A stretch of 64,000 bases of DNA from Psychrobacter frigidicola. GTDB lineage: Bacteria > Pseudomonadota > Gammaproteobacteria > Pseudomonadales > Moraxellaceae. The position numbers and the translations under genes were made by a program. The stretch lies in NCBI RefSeq assembly GCF_007997305.1, contig NZ_VORZ01000001.1:1364001-1428000 (forward strand), given 5' to 3'. The notes beneath the pieces were generated by a model that searched no databases, was not told where the DNA came from, and worked only from the letters and a program-made list of their open reading frames with translations. Positions 12,682-21,684 of the stretch are shown one piece after another (positions within the stretch are counted from its first letter, which is position 1; each line of letters begins with the position of its first letter).

Positions 12682-13371
12682 ATGACTACCCAAAAAACCA
12701 GTATTAGGGAATTAAAATCTCAGCAAGAAGATAGTGTGGATATTACTCAGCTACGTGTACCAATAAAAGTGGATCTCACACCTATATATGAATTTTTGGG
12801 CAGCAGAACCTCACAAGTATGGGTAGACACCGCACTCGCTAATTTGCCACTGATTATCCAAGACCATGCTAACTGCGAAAAAAAAGCCGCAGGTACGGCA
12901 ATGAACTTAATTTTTCGCTATGAGTTTTCTTATGAATTGCAATGTAAGCTTGCTCAGTTAATCCGTGAGGAGATGCTGCATTATGAGCAAGTACTCGGCA
13001 TCATGAATGAGCGTGGGCAGGATTGGGAATATCTGAGTGCGGGGCGTTATGCTAAAGGCATGCTAAAACAAAAACGCACCCATGAACCTGCGGCAATGAT
13101 AGACGTATTGATTATTGGCGCATTTATTGAAGCGCGCTCTTGTGAACGCTTTGCGGCGTTGGCAGCGGAAATTAATGATACACGTTTGGCTAAATATTAC
13201 CGTTACCTACTTAAGTCGGAAAGTCGCCATTTTGAGGATTACTTGGCGCTAGCACAATCGTTGTCTGAGGATAGTATTGATGAGCGAGTGGCGTTCTTTA
13301 AAGGTATAGAATCTGAGCTAATAACGAGTCCTGATAGTGAGCTTCGTTTTCATAGTGGAATGCCAGCTTAG
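12682..13371 (+). CDS. miaE: tRNA-(ms2io6A)-hydroxylase
   Basis: 229 residues. Hydroxylates the isopentenyl group of 2-methylthio-N6-isopentenyladenosine-37 in tRNAs reading UNN codons, using O2 and a non-haem di-iron centre. Ferritin-like four-helix motifs carrying the carboxylate and histidine ligands are visible: DHANCEKKAAG (61-71), EEMLHYEQV (Glu97, His100), FIEARSCERF (Glu150), and SESRHFEDY (Glu180, His183). A two-directional terminator follows, facing the convergent acidic-protein cluster. Family resemblance is strong over the whole length. Confidence 0.93.
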   Translation: MTTQKTSIRELKSQQEDSVDITQLRVPIKVDLTPIYEFLGSRTSQVWVDTALANLPLIIQDHANCEKKAAGTAMNLIFRYEFSYELQCKLAQLIREEMLHYEQVLGIMNERGQDWEYLSAGRYAKGMLKQKRTHEPAAMIDVLIIGAFIEARSCERFAALAAEINDTRLAKYYRYLLKSESRHFEDYLALAQSLSEDSIDERVAFFKGIESELITSPDSELRFHSGMPA

Positions 13372-13408
13372 ATTTTTCTCTAAGAGACATTCCACTATGA
13401 TAGCTGTG

Positions 13409-13466
13409 AAAAAAGCCATACTATCGCTTTATGATTAAGGCTAACGATAGTAGGGCTGATTTTTTA
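13409..13466. terminator. Bidirectional terminator between miaE and the acidic-protein cluster
   Basis: A 13-bp imperfect stem (AGCCATACTATCG at 13414-13426, CGATAGTAGGGCT at 13445-13457), with an A run on the left and a T run on the right. It can stop transcription from both convergent sides. Confidence 0.8.
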
Positions 13467-13494
13467 TATCTTAATATTAGATTTAGTATCACTT

Positions 13495-13704
13495 TTACTT
13501 TTTCATATCCGCGCTGTCGTATTGCTTATGATCTTTAGCTACATTATGCAGATCGTGATCCGGTGTAGCCCGTTCAGCCGCTGCTGGATTGACCTTTTGC
13601 AGCGCGTCATCAGGGACGACACCTTTATTGTCAGCAGCATCTCTTAGTTTATAAGTTTTGTTACTATCTTCATGACCACTATTCATATCCTTTGAATTAC
13701 TCAT
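13495..13704 (-). CDS. Small hydrophilic protein of unknown function (cluster gene 4)
   Basis: 69 residues, very hydrophilic, rich in Asp, Lys, Asn and Ala, with no cysteine, no hydrophobic core and no transmembrane segment. It is probably intrinsically disordered. A strong AAGGAGT ribosome site lies 6 nt before the ATG, so it is very likely translated. The segment KVNPAAAERATPDHDLHNVAKDH recalls low-complexity stress proteins, but I cannot assign a family. It is the last of four same-strand genes of similar composition (15120 down to 13495), 85 bp downstream of the repeat protein, and is followed by a terminator. Confidence 0.75.
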   Translation of the reverse strand: MSNSKDMNSGHEDSNKTYKLRDAADNKGVVPDDALQKVNPAAAERATPDHDLHNVAKDHKQYDSADMKK

Positions 13705-13789
13705 AATTACTCCTTATTATGGTTATTATTTGTTGAATATCTTAATAAGTCTAATGAGGTAAAGGTCTCAACATAATTCTTACCTATTC

Positions 13790-14443
13790 TTAATCTTTTT
13801 CGTCAGGGTTTAAAATACGACTCTGCGCATTATCAAGAGTGGCGTAGCGGTTCACATCGTTAATACCTTCGCTTTTCGGCTCCTCGCTACCCACCGTATC
13901 CTCGTTAATACCCTCGTCAAATGGCGTACCACCTTCTTGATCACGGCGATCTGGCTGACGGGCTGACTCATCACCCTCATTAACGTGCTCTGAATGCACT
14001 ACTCCCTCTTTAAAGGTGTCTGTACCTTTATTAACCGTTGTGTAGTCTTCAATATCTTTATCATCAACCTTATGGTTATTGATAGTGTCCCGATTATTGA
14101 TATCATCACCATCAATGTATTCTGAACCTACTACACTTTCTCGAAAAGTCTCTGCACCCTTATCTACATTAGTGTGGTCTTCAATATCATCACCGCTGGA
14201 CATAACATTATAATTATCATGATGGATGTCATCATGATTATGATCGCCATGTGCGGCATCATCACTAACATATCTGGTGCCTATCACTGTTTCTAGCAGC
14301 GCTTTGGTACCTTTTTGTTCAGTGTGGCTTTCAATGTGATTAGTACCCTCAAAATTGTCATGAGCAGGTACACTATTAGTGTCAGTATTAGCATTAGTGT
14401 CAGTAATGCGCGTTTTGGTTAATGCAGGATCTTTGGTTTCCAT
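13790..14443 (-). CDS. Acidic repeat protein of unknown function (cluster gene 3)
   Basis: 217 residues, strongly acidic and polar, rich in Asp, Glu, Asn, His and Thr, with no cysteine and no membrane segment. Three related units of about 28 residues are visible: IESHTEQKGTKALLETVIGT near residue 37, IEDHTNVDKGAETFRESVVG near 87, and IEDYTTVNKGTDTFKEGVVH near 131. Each is followed by a short acidic patch, giving a consensus I-E-x-x-T-x-x-x-K-G-x-x-x-x-x-E-x-V-x-G. A His/Asp-rich stretch (HGDHNHDDIHHDNY) lies between units 1 and 2 and might bind metal. The ribosome site is AAGGAC. Function is unknown; the rest looks disordered. Confidence 0.75.
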   Translation of the reverse strand: METKDPALTKTRITDTNANTDTNSVPAHDNFEGTNHIESHTEQKGTKALLETVIGTRYVSDDAAHGDHNHDDIHHDNYNVMSSGDDIEDHTNVDKGAETFRESVVGSEYIDGDDINNRDTINNHKVDDKDIEDYTTVNKGTDTFKEGVVHSEHVNEGDESARQPDRRDQEGGTPFDEGINEDTVGSEEPKSEGINDVNRYATLDNAQSRILNPDEKD

Positions 14444-14605
14444 GATGTTGTCCTTAAAAAATAGTGTCGTTGAATATCTTAAACTACTACCATTAAAATC
14501 TGAACAATGACTATGATTACTTTTATTTTGCTGGGTGTAATCTTTACTACTTTAGCCACTATTTTTTTAGCAGCCAATTTGATAATTGTTTTTTATCAAT
14601 CGTTC

Positions 14606-14875
14606 TTATATATCATTCCCTTCTTGGCTTAAGTTAAAGGCGCTCAAATCACCAACGTTTTTACCGCCATCAGGAATATCTTCATCTTTACGTGGGTCAG
14701 CATAAATCTCATCGGTTTCTTGAGATTTTTGCTGAGGTCCCTTTATATCTGGATCATTCTTACGCCCTTCATAGCTACCTTCTGGGTTTTCTGGCGCTAA
14801 AGCCGCAGGATCATCAACAAATACTTCTTCTTCGTTGTTCACAGTTTTTTTATTGATTTCTGGCTGAATAGTCAT
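14606..14875 (-). CDS. Small acidic hydrophilic protein of unknown function (cluster gene 2)
   Basis: 89 residues, rich in Glu, Asp, Pro, Asn and Gly, with no cysteine, no signal peptide and no hydrophobic segment. Disorder is likely along its whole length. AAGGAT lies about 7 nt before the ATG. The Pro/Gly/Asp-rich middle (GSYEGRKNDPDIKGPQQK) has a low-complexity look, but I recognise no family. It lies 74 bp after the 56-codon gene and 162 bp before the repeat protein, all on one strand. Confidence 0.72.
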   Translation of the reverse strand: MTIQPEINKKTVNNEEEVFVDDPAALAPENPEGSYEGRKNDPDIKGPQQKSQETDEIYADPRKDEDIPDGGKNVGDLSAFNLSQEGNDI

Positions 14876-14949
14876 AGCAAATCCTTCGCATGTTTAGTAT
14901 TACAGGTCATTTATTTTTTAAATCTATTTAAACTTTATTAGGTACTCAA

Positions 14950-15120
14950 TTAATCGTCAGTACGGACTTCTGCATCGATAAAAGGGGTTGCCTGCTCTTC
15001 GGTTAAGGGTTCTGGTTTATCGGTTTGTTTTTTGTCTTGCAAGTTTTTTTCGATTTGCTGTACGTTTACATTATCAGCTGCTTGTTTAATGTCTGATGTA
15101 TCATCATTATTTGTGCTCAT
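14950..15120 (-). CDS. 56-residue hydrophilic protein (cluster gene 1)
   Basis: An easily missed ORF of 56 residues, starting MSTNNDDTSDIKQAADNVNV and ending PFIDAEVRTDD. An AAAGGC ribosome site stands about 8 nt before the ATG. It is acidic and Gln/Asn/Asp-rich with no hydrophobic core, so similar in character to the three genes downstream on the same strand. It is the first gene of the cluster, and the promoter should lie at 15121-15280. No family was recognised. Confidence 0.65.
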   Translation of the reverse strand: MSTNNDDTSDIKQAADNVNVQQIEKNLQDKKQTDKPEPLTEEQATPFIDAEVRTDD

Positions 15121-15282
15121 CGCAAATGCCTTTCATTATTTATAATTTTAGAGATATGAACTGCTTAAACTTTTCTTGTCTAATCTCGATTATAGATATA
15201 AATTGAACTTATAAGCCAGTGTATTGCAGTATTAATATGTGAGTATGTGTGAGGTTGAAATATAGTTTGTAACCAATAAAAG

Positions 15283-15320
15283 AAAAACCAAGCTCAGACT
15301 GTAGCCTGAGCTTGGTTTTT
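15283..15320 (-). terminator. Rho-independent terminator of ppk1
   Basis: A perfect 15-bp stem (AAAAACCAAGCTCAG / CTGAGCTTGGTTTTT, 8-nt loop). It lies about 90 bp past the ppk1 stop and separates ppk1 from the acidic-protein cluster. It is symmetric, so could act both ways. Confidence 0.9.
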
Positions 15321-15411
15321 GGTGATTAAAAAGTTCTGTATTAGAGATTAGATATGTAGGTTCTATCTATTTAGATAATTCCAGTTAGATCACTCTCATT
15401 CTACTCACTTT

Positions 15412-18021
15412 TTATTCGCCAACGCGGTTGATGACTTTTAATAGGTAATCTTGAGCAATATGTATTGGTTCATTCTCTGCGGGCTGATTTTGCTGCCAGT
15501 ACCCTTTACCATCTAGCGTCCACGATTGCATATTATCTTGTAGATAGTTTATCAATCCGTCCTGATAGATTTGTTTAAATAAGGCTTTATCCTCAATCGG
15601 GAACGCGACTTCAACACGGTGGAACAGATTGCGATCCATCCAGTCGGCACTCGCGCAATACATACGCTCATCACCGCTATTATAAAAATAATAGACGCGG
15701 GTATGCTCTAAGAAACGACCGATAATAGAACGTACGGTGATATTTTCTGATAAGCCTTGCACTTGCGGACGCAGACAACACATAGAGCGAAGAATCAGCT
15801 CAATCTTGACGCCTGCTTGCGAGGCATCATAAAGCTTATCAATCAGGCGACGTTCAGTCAGTGCATTCACCTTAATGATGATATGAGCACGCTTGCCTGC
15901 TTTGGCATGGGCAATTTCTTCATCAATAAAGCTCATGAGCTTGTCATGCAAGGTAAACGGCGCATGCAATAGCTTTTTAAGATTGGCAGGTTTACCCATA
16001 CCCGTCAGCTCTTGGAAGATTTTATGCACGTCCTCTGAGATATCAGGATCGGCTGTGAATAGGCCATAATCGGTATAGACTTTTGCATTGGCTGCGTGAT
16101 AGTTACCAGTGCCCAAATGCACGTAGCGGCGAATACGATTATCTTCACGGCGGACGATGAGCATGAGCTTAGCGTGGGTCTTGTAGCCAACAATGCCATA
16201 CACTACTACTGCGCCGGCTTCCTGCAAGAAGTTGGCGACTGCAATGTTAGACGCTTCATCAAAGCGCGCACGCAGCTCAATAACCGCGGTGACTTCTTTA
16301 CCATTACGAGCAGCTGCAGCAAGCGCTTTAACAATCTCTGAGTTGGTACCAGAGCGGTATAAGGTTTGTTTAATCGCTAAGACTTTTGGATCGTTTGCCG
16401 CTTGCCACAATAAATTGATGACTGGAGTGAACGAATCAAAAGGATGATGTACTAGCACATCGCGCTTGCGCATAGCGGCAAACATACTCGTGGTTTTATC
16501 CAGCTTATCAATATCACGACGAAATGCTTTAGGGACAATGTGCGTAAAAGGCTGATAGCGCAGTTCTGGAATATTAAAGTCAAACAATAGACGCGTTAAA
16601 TTCACCGGGCCATTGACACGGTAGAGCTGGTTATTATGCAGGCCAAACTCATTCAATAAGTAATCGCTGATGGGCGTTGGGCAATCGGTAGTCACCTCTA
16701 AACGTACTTTGTCACCAAAGCGGCGGTTTTCAAGCTCGCCCTCTAATGCCTTGGCAATATCATCCACATCATCCGCTAAATCTAAATCCGCATTACGCGT
16801 CAGTCTAAATTGATGACAACCAGTAACATTCATGCCCGGAAATAACTCACCGATGTGCTCATGTATAACGGCTGAGAGCATGACATGGTGCTCTTTACCG
16901 CCAGTTAACTCATCTGGCAGACGAATCACGCGCGGTAGACTGCGCGGTGCAGGAACGATAGCCAGATTAATATCACGACCAAAGGCATCTTTGCCTTCTA
17001 ACGTCGCAATAAAGTTTAAACTTTTATTAACCAATCGTGGAAATGGATGCGCCGGATCAATGCTAATCGGAGTCAATACAGGGGAGACTTGCTCAATAAA
17101 GTAGCGCTTCATCCATGCTGACTGTTCCGCATTAAGCTCATCGCGCTTCAGATAACGAATATCTTGTTTCGCTAACGCTGGCAGGATATCTTCATTAAGA
17201 ATACGGTATTGCTCAGCAATAGCCTTGTGAGTGATTGCTGATATCTCATTAAGGACTTCACTTGGGCGCATACCGTGCGGGGTATCAGCAACGTTGCCAA
17301 GATTCAGCTTTTGCATGATTCCAGCCACACGGATTTCAAAAAATTCGTCCATATTGGAGGAGAAAATAATCAAAAAGAATAAGCGTTCTAGTAATGGATG
17401 ACGTGGACTGGCCGCTTGCGCTAAAACCCGCAGATGAAACTGCAGTAAGGACAAGTCACGGTTGATATAACTGTTTGGCGAATAAGTGCCATCTTCTGAA
17501 CGCTGCCATCCAATCTGAGTCAGCGTGGTCGTACTATCTTTTGCTTTTATTGACACTGACTTTGATATGGTAGGCGTTGAAGTTTTTGGAGTGGCTTTTG
17601 TTGATACCGTTGCTAATGTTGTTGATGCCTCCTTGACTGAGGCCTTTGGTGCTTTAGCTGCTGGTGTAGTCTTGACAGTAGAGGATCTTGGTTTTCTGAC
17701 AGTTTTAGATTTTTCAGGCGTGGTCAGTGCAGTAATCGACATATCAGTAACCTGAGTGTGGGCGTTAATGCTTGCAGAGTCGCTGTCTTTAGCATCACTG
17801 TCTTTTAAGGCGCTGTTTGTAGAAACATTAACATTGTCAGTAGGTCTATTCTTATCAATTTGCGTTTCTATATTGTTTTGAGCGACAATTTGAGTGTCTT
17901 TTTTTTGCATGATTTTTTCTTGATTAGGTTTTTCCTGAATGTTACTTTTTTCTTGATTGTTCTCTTTTTCAGAATAGCTATTTTTAACACTTGTACTCTG
18001 GTCATTATTTGCGCTGGTCAT
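15412..18021 (-). CDS. ppk1: Polyphosphate kinase 1 with a long disordered N-terminal extension
   Basis: 869 residues. Reversibly polymerises the gamma-phosphate of ATP into inorganic polyphosphate. The catalytic core starts near residue 175 ([16 protein letters not shown]) and contains the typical [32 protein letters not shown] and the phosphohistidine region YKTHAKLML. The core alone matches the usual length of about 690. The first 170 or so residues are an extra low-complexity segment, first Asn/Gln/Glu/Lys-rich, then Thr/Ala/Lys/Ser-rich ([23 protein letters not shown]). The start at 18021 is supported by a GGGGAGAAG ribosome site, so the extension is probably made. Its role is unknown. 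Polyphosphate synthesis fits general stress and phosphate storage. Confidence 0.93.
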   Translation of the reverse strand: MTSANNDQSTSVKNSYSEKENNQEKSNIQEKPNQEKIMQKKDTQIVAQNNIETQIDKNRPTDNVNVSTNSALKDSDAKDSDSASINAHTQVTDMSITALTTPEKSKTVRKPRSSTVKTTPAAKAPKASVKEASTTLATVSTKATPKTSTPTISKSVSIKAKDSTTTLTQIGWQRSEDGTYSPNSYINRDLSLLQFHLRVLAQAASPRHPLLERLFFLIIFSSNMDEFFEIRVAGIMQKLNLGNVADTPHGMRPSEVLNEISAITHKAIAEQYRILNEDILPALAKQDIRYLKRDELNAEQSAWMKRYFIEQVSPVLTPISIDPAHPFPRLVNKSLNFIATLEGKDAFGRDINLAIVPAPRSLPRVIRLPDELTGGKEHHVMLSAVIHEHIGELFPGMNVTGCHQFRLTRNADLDLADDVDDIAKALEGELENRRFGDKVRLEVTTDCPTPISDYLLNEFGLHNNQLYRVNGPVNLTRLLFDFNIPELRYQPFTHIVPKAFRRDIDKLDKTTSMFAAMRKRDVLVHHPFDSFTPVINLLWQAANDPKVLAIKQTLYRSGTNSEIVKALAAAARNGKEVTAVIELRARFDEASNIAVANFLQEAGAVVVYGIVGYKTHAKLMLIVRREDNRIRRYVHLGTGNYHAANAKVYTDYGLFTADPDISEDVHKIFQELTGMGKPANLKKLLHAPFTLHDKLMSFIDEEIAHAKAGKRAHIIIKVNALTERRLIDKLYDASQAGVKIELILRSMCCLRPQVQGLSENITVRSIIGRFLEHTRVYYFYNSGDERMYCASADWMDRNLFHRVEVAFPIEDKALFKQIYQDGLINYLQDNMQSWTLDGKGYWQQNQPAENEPIHIAQDYLLKVINRVGE

Positions 18022-18190
18022 GCAACTTCTCCCCTAATAGCGTAACGATATTACTCATATTGGCATTAATAATTGTTTTTTAGCAAGTTACTTTCAGAAA
18101 AGCAGCTTATTAAAACTTGTTTATTTTAGTCCTAACGGCCTGCTTTGTCTTTTATTAAGATAAAAATAAGTGCAGCTCGCGCTCAATATC

Positions 18191-18868
18191 TTATGGTAGC
18201 ACCGCATTATTCATGCGTTTTTTAATAATACGTTGTTTATTACGCAGACCCCTGTCGCTCTGATTGTCTCCGTAATATTTTGGATTGGTCAACATTCCTA
18301 TAAGTAGTGCTGACTCGTCACGGTTCAGCTTAGCGGCAGACTTATTAAAATAATGATGGGCCGCGGCGTCAATACCATAGATACCCTTGCCAAATTCTGC
18401 CACATTCAGATAAGCAGTTAGAATGCGTTGTTTGTCCCATAACTTTTCAATCATGACGGTAATAACTGCTTCCTCACCTTTACGCACATAAGAGCGATGC
18501 GAGGTCAAAAACAGATTTTTTGCCAGCTGCTGCGTAATAGTTGAGCCACCTGCTGACATCGTACCAGACGCTTCATTCTTTTTCCTTGCCGCCTCAATAC
18601 CATCAAAATCAAAACCATTATGTTGGCTAAACTTAGAGTCTTCACTGACAATGGCAGCTTGCTTAGCCGACTGAGCAATAGCGTCGTAGTCCGCCCAAGT
18701 TTGAGTAACACTGCCCCCCGTCAACCTATGAGTGAGCATAAACATACTGTTATTAATTGGCTGTGTTTTCCATATTAAAAGCAATCCCGCTACCAACACA
18801 TGAAAGGCCACTACCAGCAGTAGCACTGCCCATAATAGCCGTTTTATAAATTTGCCAATACTTGTCAT
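18191..18868 (-). CDS. mtgA: Monofunctional peptidoglycan transglycosylase
   Basis: 225 residues from the ATG at 18868. A GT51 glycosyltransferase that polymerises lipid II into glycan strands at the outer face of the inner membrane. One N-terminal transmembrane helix (LLWAVLLLVVAFHVLVAGLLL) anchors it. Catalytic-site motifs are visible: the EDSKFSQHNGFDFDGI block with the catalytic Glu, and GGSTITQQLAKNLFL. No transpeptidase domain follows, which separates it from class A penicillin-binding proteins. A TTG five codons upstream is an alternative start; neither has a good ribosome site. It is on the same strand as ppk1, 170 bp upstream. Confidence 0.93.
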   Translation of the reverse strand: MTSIGKFIKRLLWAVLLLVVAFHVLVAGLLLIWKTQPINNSMFMLTHRLTGGSVTQTWADYDAIAQSAKQAAIVSEDSKFSQHNGFDFDGIEAARKKNEASGTMSAGGSTITQQLAKNLFLTSHRSYVRKGEEAVITVMIEKLWDKQRILTAYLNVAEFGKGIYGIDAAAHHYFNKSAAKLNRDESALLIGMLTNPKYYGDNQSDRGLRNKQRIIKKRMNNAVLP

Positions 18869-19144
18869 GCGTGCAATATCCAAGTGATTAAAGAATAAAT
18901 AAACTGAAGAAGACAGGGTAGCGCATATCAGTGTTCAGATATGAGTATGTAGCTATTGTGGTAAACAGCAGGCTATCTTACCTAATCTCACAATCGCTGT
19001 CATTATTTGCCCGCTTTCTTTATGATAGAAATCATAGCAAACCCTATTAAGAATCCTAATTTCTTAACATTTAGAATAAAGTCTAAAACAGCAAGGTTTC
19101 AAATAAAAATTATTAACTGTCCTAATAAAAACAAGAGTATAAGC

Positions 19145-19483
19145 ATGAATAAAAGTACGAACAATAACGACACTATAAATAAGCTACGAACACATATCCT
19201 AACGTCTATCCCTACTCTTACTCATGCTGAACTTCAAGACGAATGGTGGTTATTGGGGACGTCTGGCTGTCATTTATGTACGATTGCTGAGCAGCTGCTA
19301 ACAAATTTTCAAGCGGTGCAACCGGTTACTTATCAGCATATCGATATTGCGAATTTCGATGAAACTCTTATGATGCAATTTGCTACCACTATCCCCGTAC
19401 TGCTCACCAAAACCCAGCGGTTAAACTATCCATTTTCGGTATTAGATTTGCAGCGGTTAGTTGAGGAGCATAATAACTATTAA
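19145..19483 (+). CDS. Glutaredoxin-like protein (DUF836 type)
   Basis: 112 residues from the ATG at 19145. Thioredoxin-fold protein with the redox motif GTSGCHLCTIAEQLL (CxxC) after a first beta strand and a cis-proline-type TTIPVLL further on. This is the arrangement of the short glutaredoxin-like DUF836 family. Its likely role is thiol-disulfide exchange in the cytoplasm; the partner is unknown. An open frame extends 46 codons upstream (19007), but its Lys/Asn/Ile-rich content looks non-coding and lacks family similarity. The ribosome site at 19145 is weak (AAGAG). Confidence 0.75.
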   Translation: MNKSTNNNDTINKLRTHILTSIPTLTHAELQDEWWLLGTSGCHLCTIAEQLLTNFQAVQPVTYQHIDIANFDETLMMQFATTIPVLLTKTQRLNYPFSVLDLQRLVEEHNNY

Positions 19484-19801
19484 TAGTTTCCTACATTGAT
19501 GCCAACCTTTGAATATAATTTGCTAGTAATGTGTTGATAACTTTAAGCTTTGTAGCCCTACTTTCCTTCACTTCTATTTTAATTTTTCACGCGCTCATTA
19601 TTTGCTAGTAAAACCAATCATCTTTTGCTATGTTGATTTTATAGTCATCATAGCAAGTTGACTATGCGAACTTACTATTTGTGCCATCCTTGGAGTTTAA
19701 ATTAATTACCAATCTAATGTAAAAAATATCAGTTTATAGAAAACTAATAACAATAAGTCGATTAATACCTAAAAGACATTTACTAACAAGGATTGTTAAT
19801 A
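19484..19801. other. Region upstream of the lactate genes
   Basis: About 320 bp without a gene. It should hold the lldP promoter. I looked for an LldR-type GntR operator and found no convincing dyad, and no lldR gene is nearby. Confidence 0.4.
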
Positions 19802-21577
19802 ATGTATACCTTTCTGGCCTTAGCGCCCATTCTCGTCGTTCTCGTATTACTCGTGGTCATGCGCTTACCTGCCAAAATATCGATGGGCGTCGCCTATTTA
19901 GTAACCGCACTTTTAGCATTGTTCGTCTGGCAAGCGAGTGGTGCTCAAGTAGCGGCGGCTACTGCAAATGGTATTATTGTCGCGCTCACCCTGTTATTCA
20001 TTGTCTTTGCTGCCATTTTATTATTGAATACGCTAAAAGAAGGCGGGGCTATTGTCGCCATTCGTAAAGGCTTTATGGATATCTCACCCGATAGACGCAT
20101 TCAAGTGATTATTGTGGCGTGGTTATTCTGCTCAATGGTGGAAGGCTCATCAGGATTTGGTACTCCATCTGCTATCGGTGCACCGCTGTTATTGGCATTA
20201 GGCTTCCCAGCGATGGCCTCCGTTATGGCGGTGCTAATCATCCAATCAACACCTGTATCATTTGGCGCGGTTGGTACGCCAGTACTGCTTGGCGTTTGGA
20301 CGGGTATCAATGATAAACAGGATATAACGCAGGCCATTGCGCCCCTTTCTGCTGAAAATTACCTACTACAAATTACGGGTAATATTGGTCTGATACATGC
20401 GCTAGTTGGTTTTTTAATACCATTAATTTTGAGTGCATTTTTGACCCGATTCTTTGGCGCAAGACGGTCTTTTATGGAAGGGCTTAAAGTATGGCCATTC
20501 GCCATCTTTGCTGGTCTTAGCTTTACCATTCCCTACTTCTTAGTTGCCAAGTATCTAGGCCCTGAATTCCCATCATTGGTAGGCGGTTTTATTGGTCTCA
20601 TGATTGTCGTTCCTGCGGCAAAGCGCGGCTTTTTAATGCCCAAAGATATCTTTGATTTTGCGCCTCGCGCCAAATGGGACAAAGACTGGCTAGGGTCACT
20701 TCCAGAAGAGAAATATGATGATACAGTGGCACCGAAGTTTTCTTTAATGCGGGCGTTTTCCCCTTACATCATAATCATTGCCCTATTAATCATAACTCGG
20801 ACTATTGCACCACTAAAAGCTTTTTTAACGGGAAATTTAACCACGTTAGAATTCAGTAATCTTTTTGGTACCACTATTTCTAGTAAAGTACAGCTTGCCT
20901 ACTCTCCCGGCTCCATTTTAATTGTCACCTCATTACTGTGTATCTTATTGTTTAAAATGAACGGGAAAGCTGTAAAACGCAGTTGGAGCAGCTCGGCAAA
21001 GACCATGGTCGACGCTGCACCTGCTCTACTATTTTCAGTGCCTATGGTACAAGTGTTTATCAACTCTGGTTCAGCTGCTGAAGTCGCTAATGCATTACCT
21101 GCGATGCCAATATTGCTGGCTGAGAGTGCCGCTGGTGCTTTCCAAAACGCATGGCCTTTAGTGTCACCGTGGATTGGCGCAATGGGTGCGTTCATTGCAG
21201 GCTCAAACACGGTCAGTAATATGATGTTCTCCTATTTCCAATGGTCAACGGCCAGTCAAATTGGCCTTGATGGTAATCTTGCAGGTCAAGTAGTCGCATT
21301 ACAAGCAGTGGGCGGCGCAGCGGGTAATATGATTTCAGTGCACAACGTAGTTGCTGCCTGTGCGGTAGTCGGTCTGATGGATAAAGAAGGGTATGTCATA
21401 CGTAAGACACTGCTAGCAATGACCTATTATGTTATTCAGACCGGACTAATCGGTATGGGTATTATCTTCGGTGACATGTGGTGGTGGATATTGGCTGTCA
21501 TTTGGCCCATAACATTCTTTGGAATTTTGGCACTTAGCGATAAAAAAAATGCTTCTAAATCAATATCAAACGGCTAA
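19802..21577 (+). CDS. lldP: L-lactate permease
   Basis: 591 residues, a polytopic inner-membrane protein of the LctP family that imports L-lactate (often also D-lactate and glycolate) with protons. About a dozen hydrophobic segments are visible, with family signatures such as VEGSSGFGTPSAIGAPLL, STPVSFGAVGTPVLLG and GSNTVSNMMFSYFQW. I chose the ATG at 19802 because AAGGA at 19788-19792 is well spaced for it; an in-frame TTG three codons earlier is not. lldD follows 107 bp downstream with a hairpin in the gap. Together they allow growth on lactate. Confidence 0.95.
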   Translation: MYTFLALAPILVVLVLLVVMRLPAKISMGVAYLVTALLALFVWQASGAQVAAATANGIIVALTLLFIVFAAILLLNTLKEGGAIVAIRKGFMDISPDRRIQVIIVAWLFCSMVEGSSGFGTPSAIGAPLLLALGFPAMASVMAVLIIQSTPVSFGAVGTPVLLGVWTGINDKQDITQAIAPLSAENYLLQITGNIGLIHALVGFLIPLILSAFLTRFFGARRSFMEGLKVWPFAIFAGLSFTIPYFLVAKYLGPEFPSLVGGFIGLMIVVPAAKRGFLMPKDIFDFAPRAKWDKDWLGSLPEEKYDDTVAPKFSLMRAFSPYIIIIALLIITRTIAPLKAFLTGNLTTLEFSNLFGTTISSKVQLAYSPGSILIVTSLLCILLFKMNGKAVKRSWSSSAKTMVDAAPALLFSVPMVQVFINSGSAAEVANALPAMPILLAESAAGAFQNAWPLVSPWIGAMGAFIAGSNTVSNMMFSYFQWSTASQIGLDGNLAGQVVALQAVGGAAGNMISVHNVVAACAVVGLMDKEGYVIRKTLLAMTYYVIQTGLIGMGIIFGDMWWWILAVIWPITFFGILALSDKKNASKSISNG

Positions 21578-21621
21578 ATTGGATAACGAATCACTTATTA
21601 TGAATGAATCACAAGCCCTTG

Positions 21622-21658
21622 ATCTGACGCTATTATATTAATTATACTAGCGTCAGAT
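21622..21658 (+). promoter_or_regulatory. Hairpin between lldP and lldD
   Basis: A perfect 10-bp inverted repeat (ATCTGACGCT / AGCGTCAGAT) with a 17-nt AT-rich loop, between two genes expected to be co-transcribed. The following ATTTATATTT is a poor U tract. It may attenuate, or protect mRNA ends, rather than fully terminate. Confidence 0.5.
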
Positions 21659-21684
21659 TTATATTTGGTTACCAAGGAAAATCC

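Noticed and set aside
19007-19144. N-terminal extension of the glutaredoxin-like protein
   Set aside because: The 46 upstream codons are AT-rich and unlike the family; the domain is complete from the ATG at 19145.
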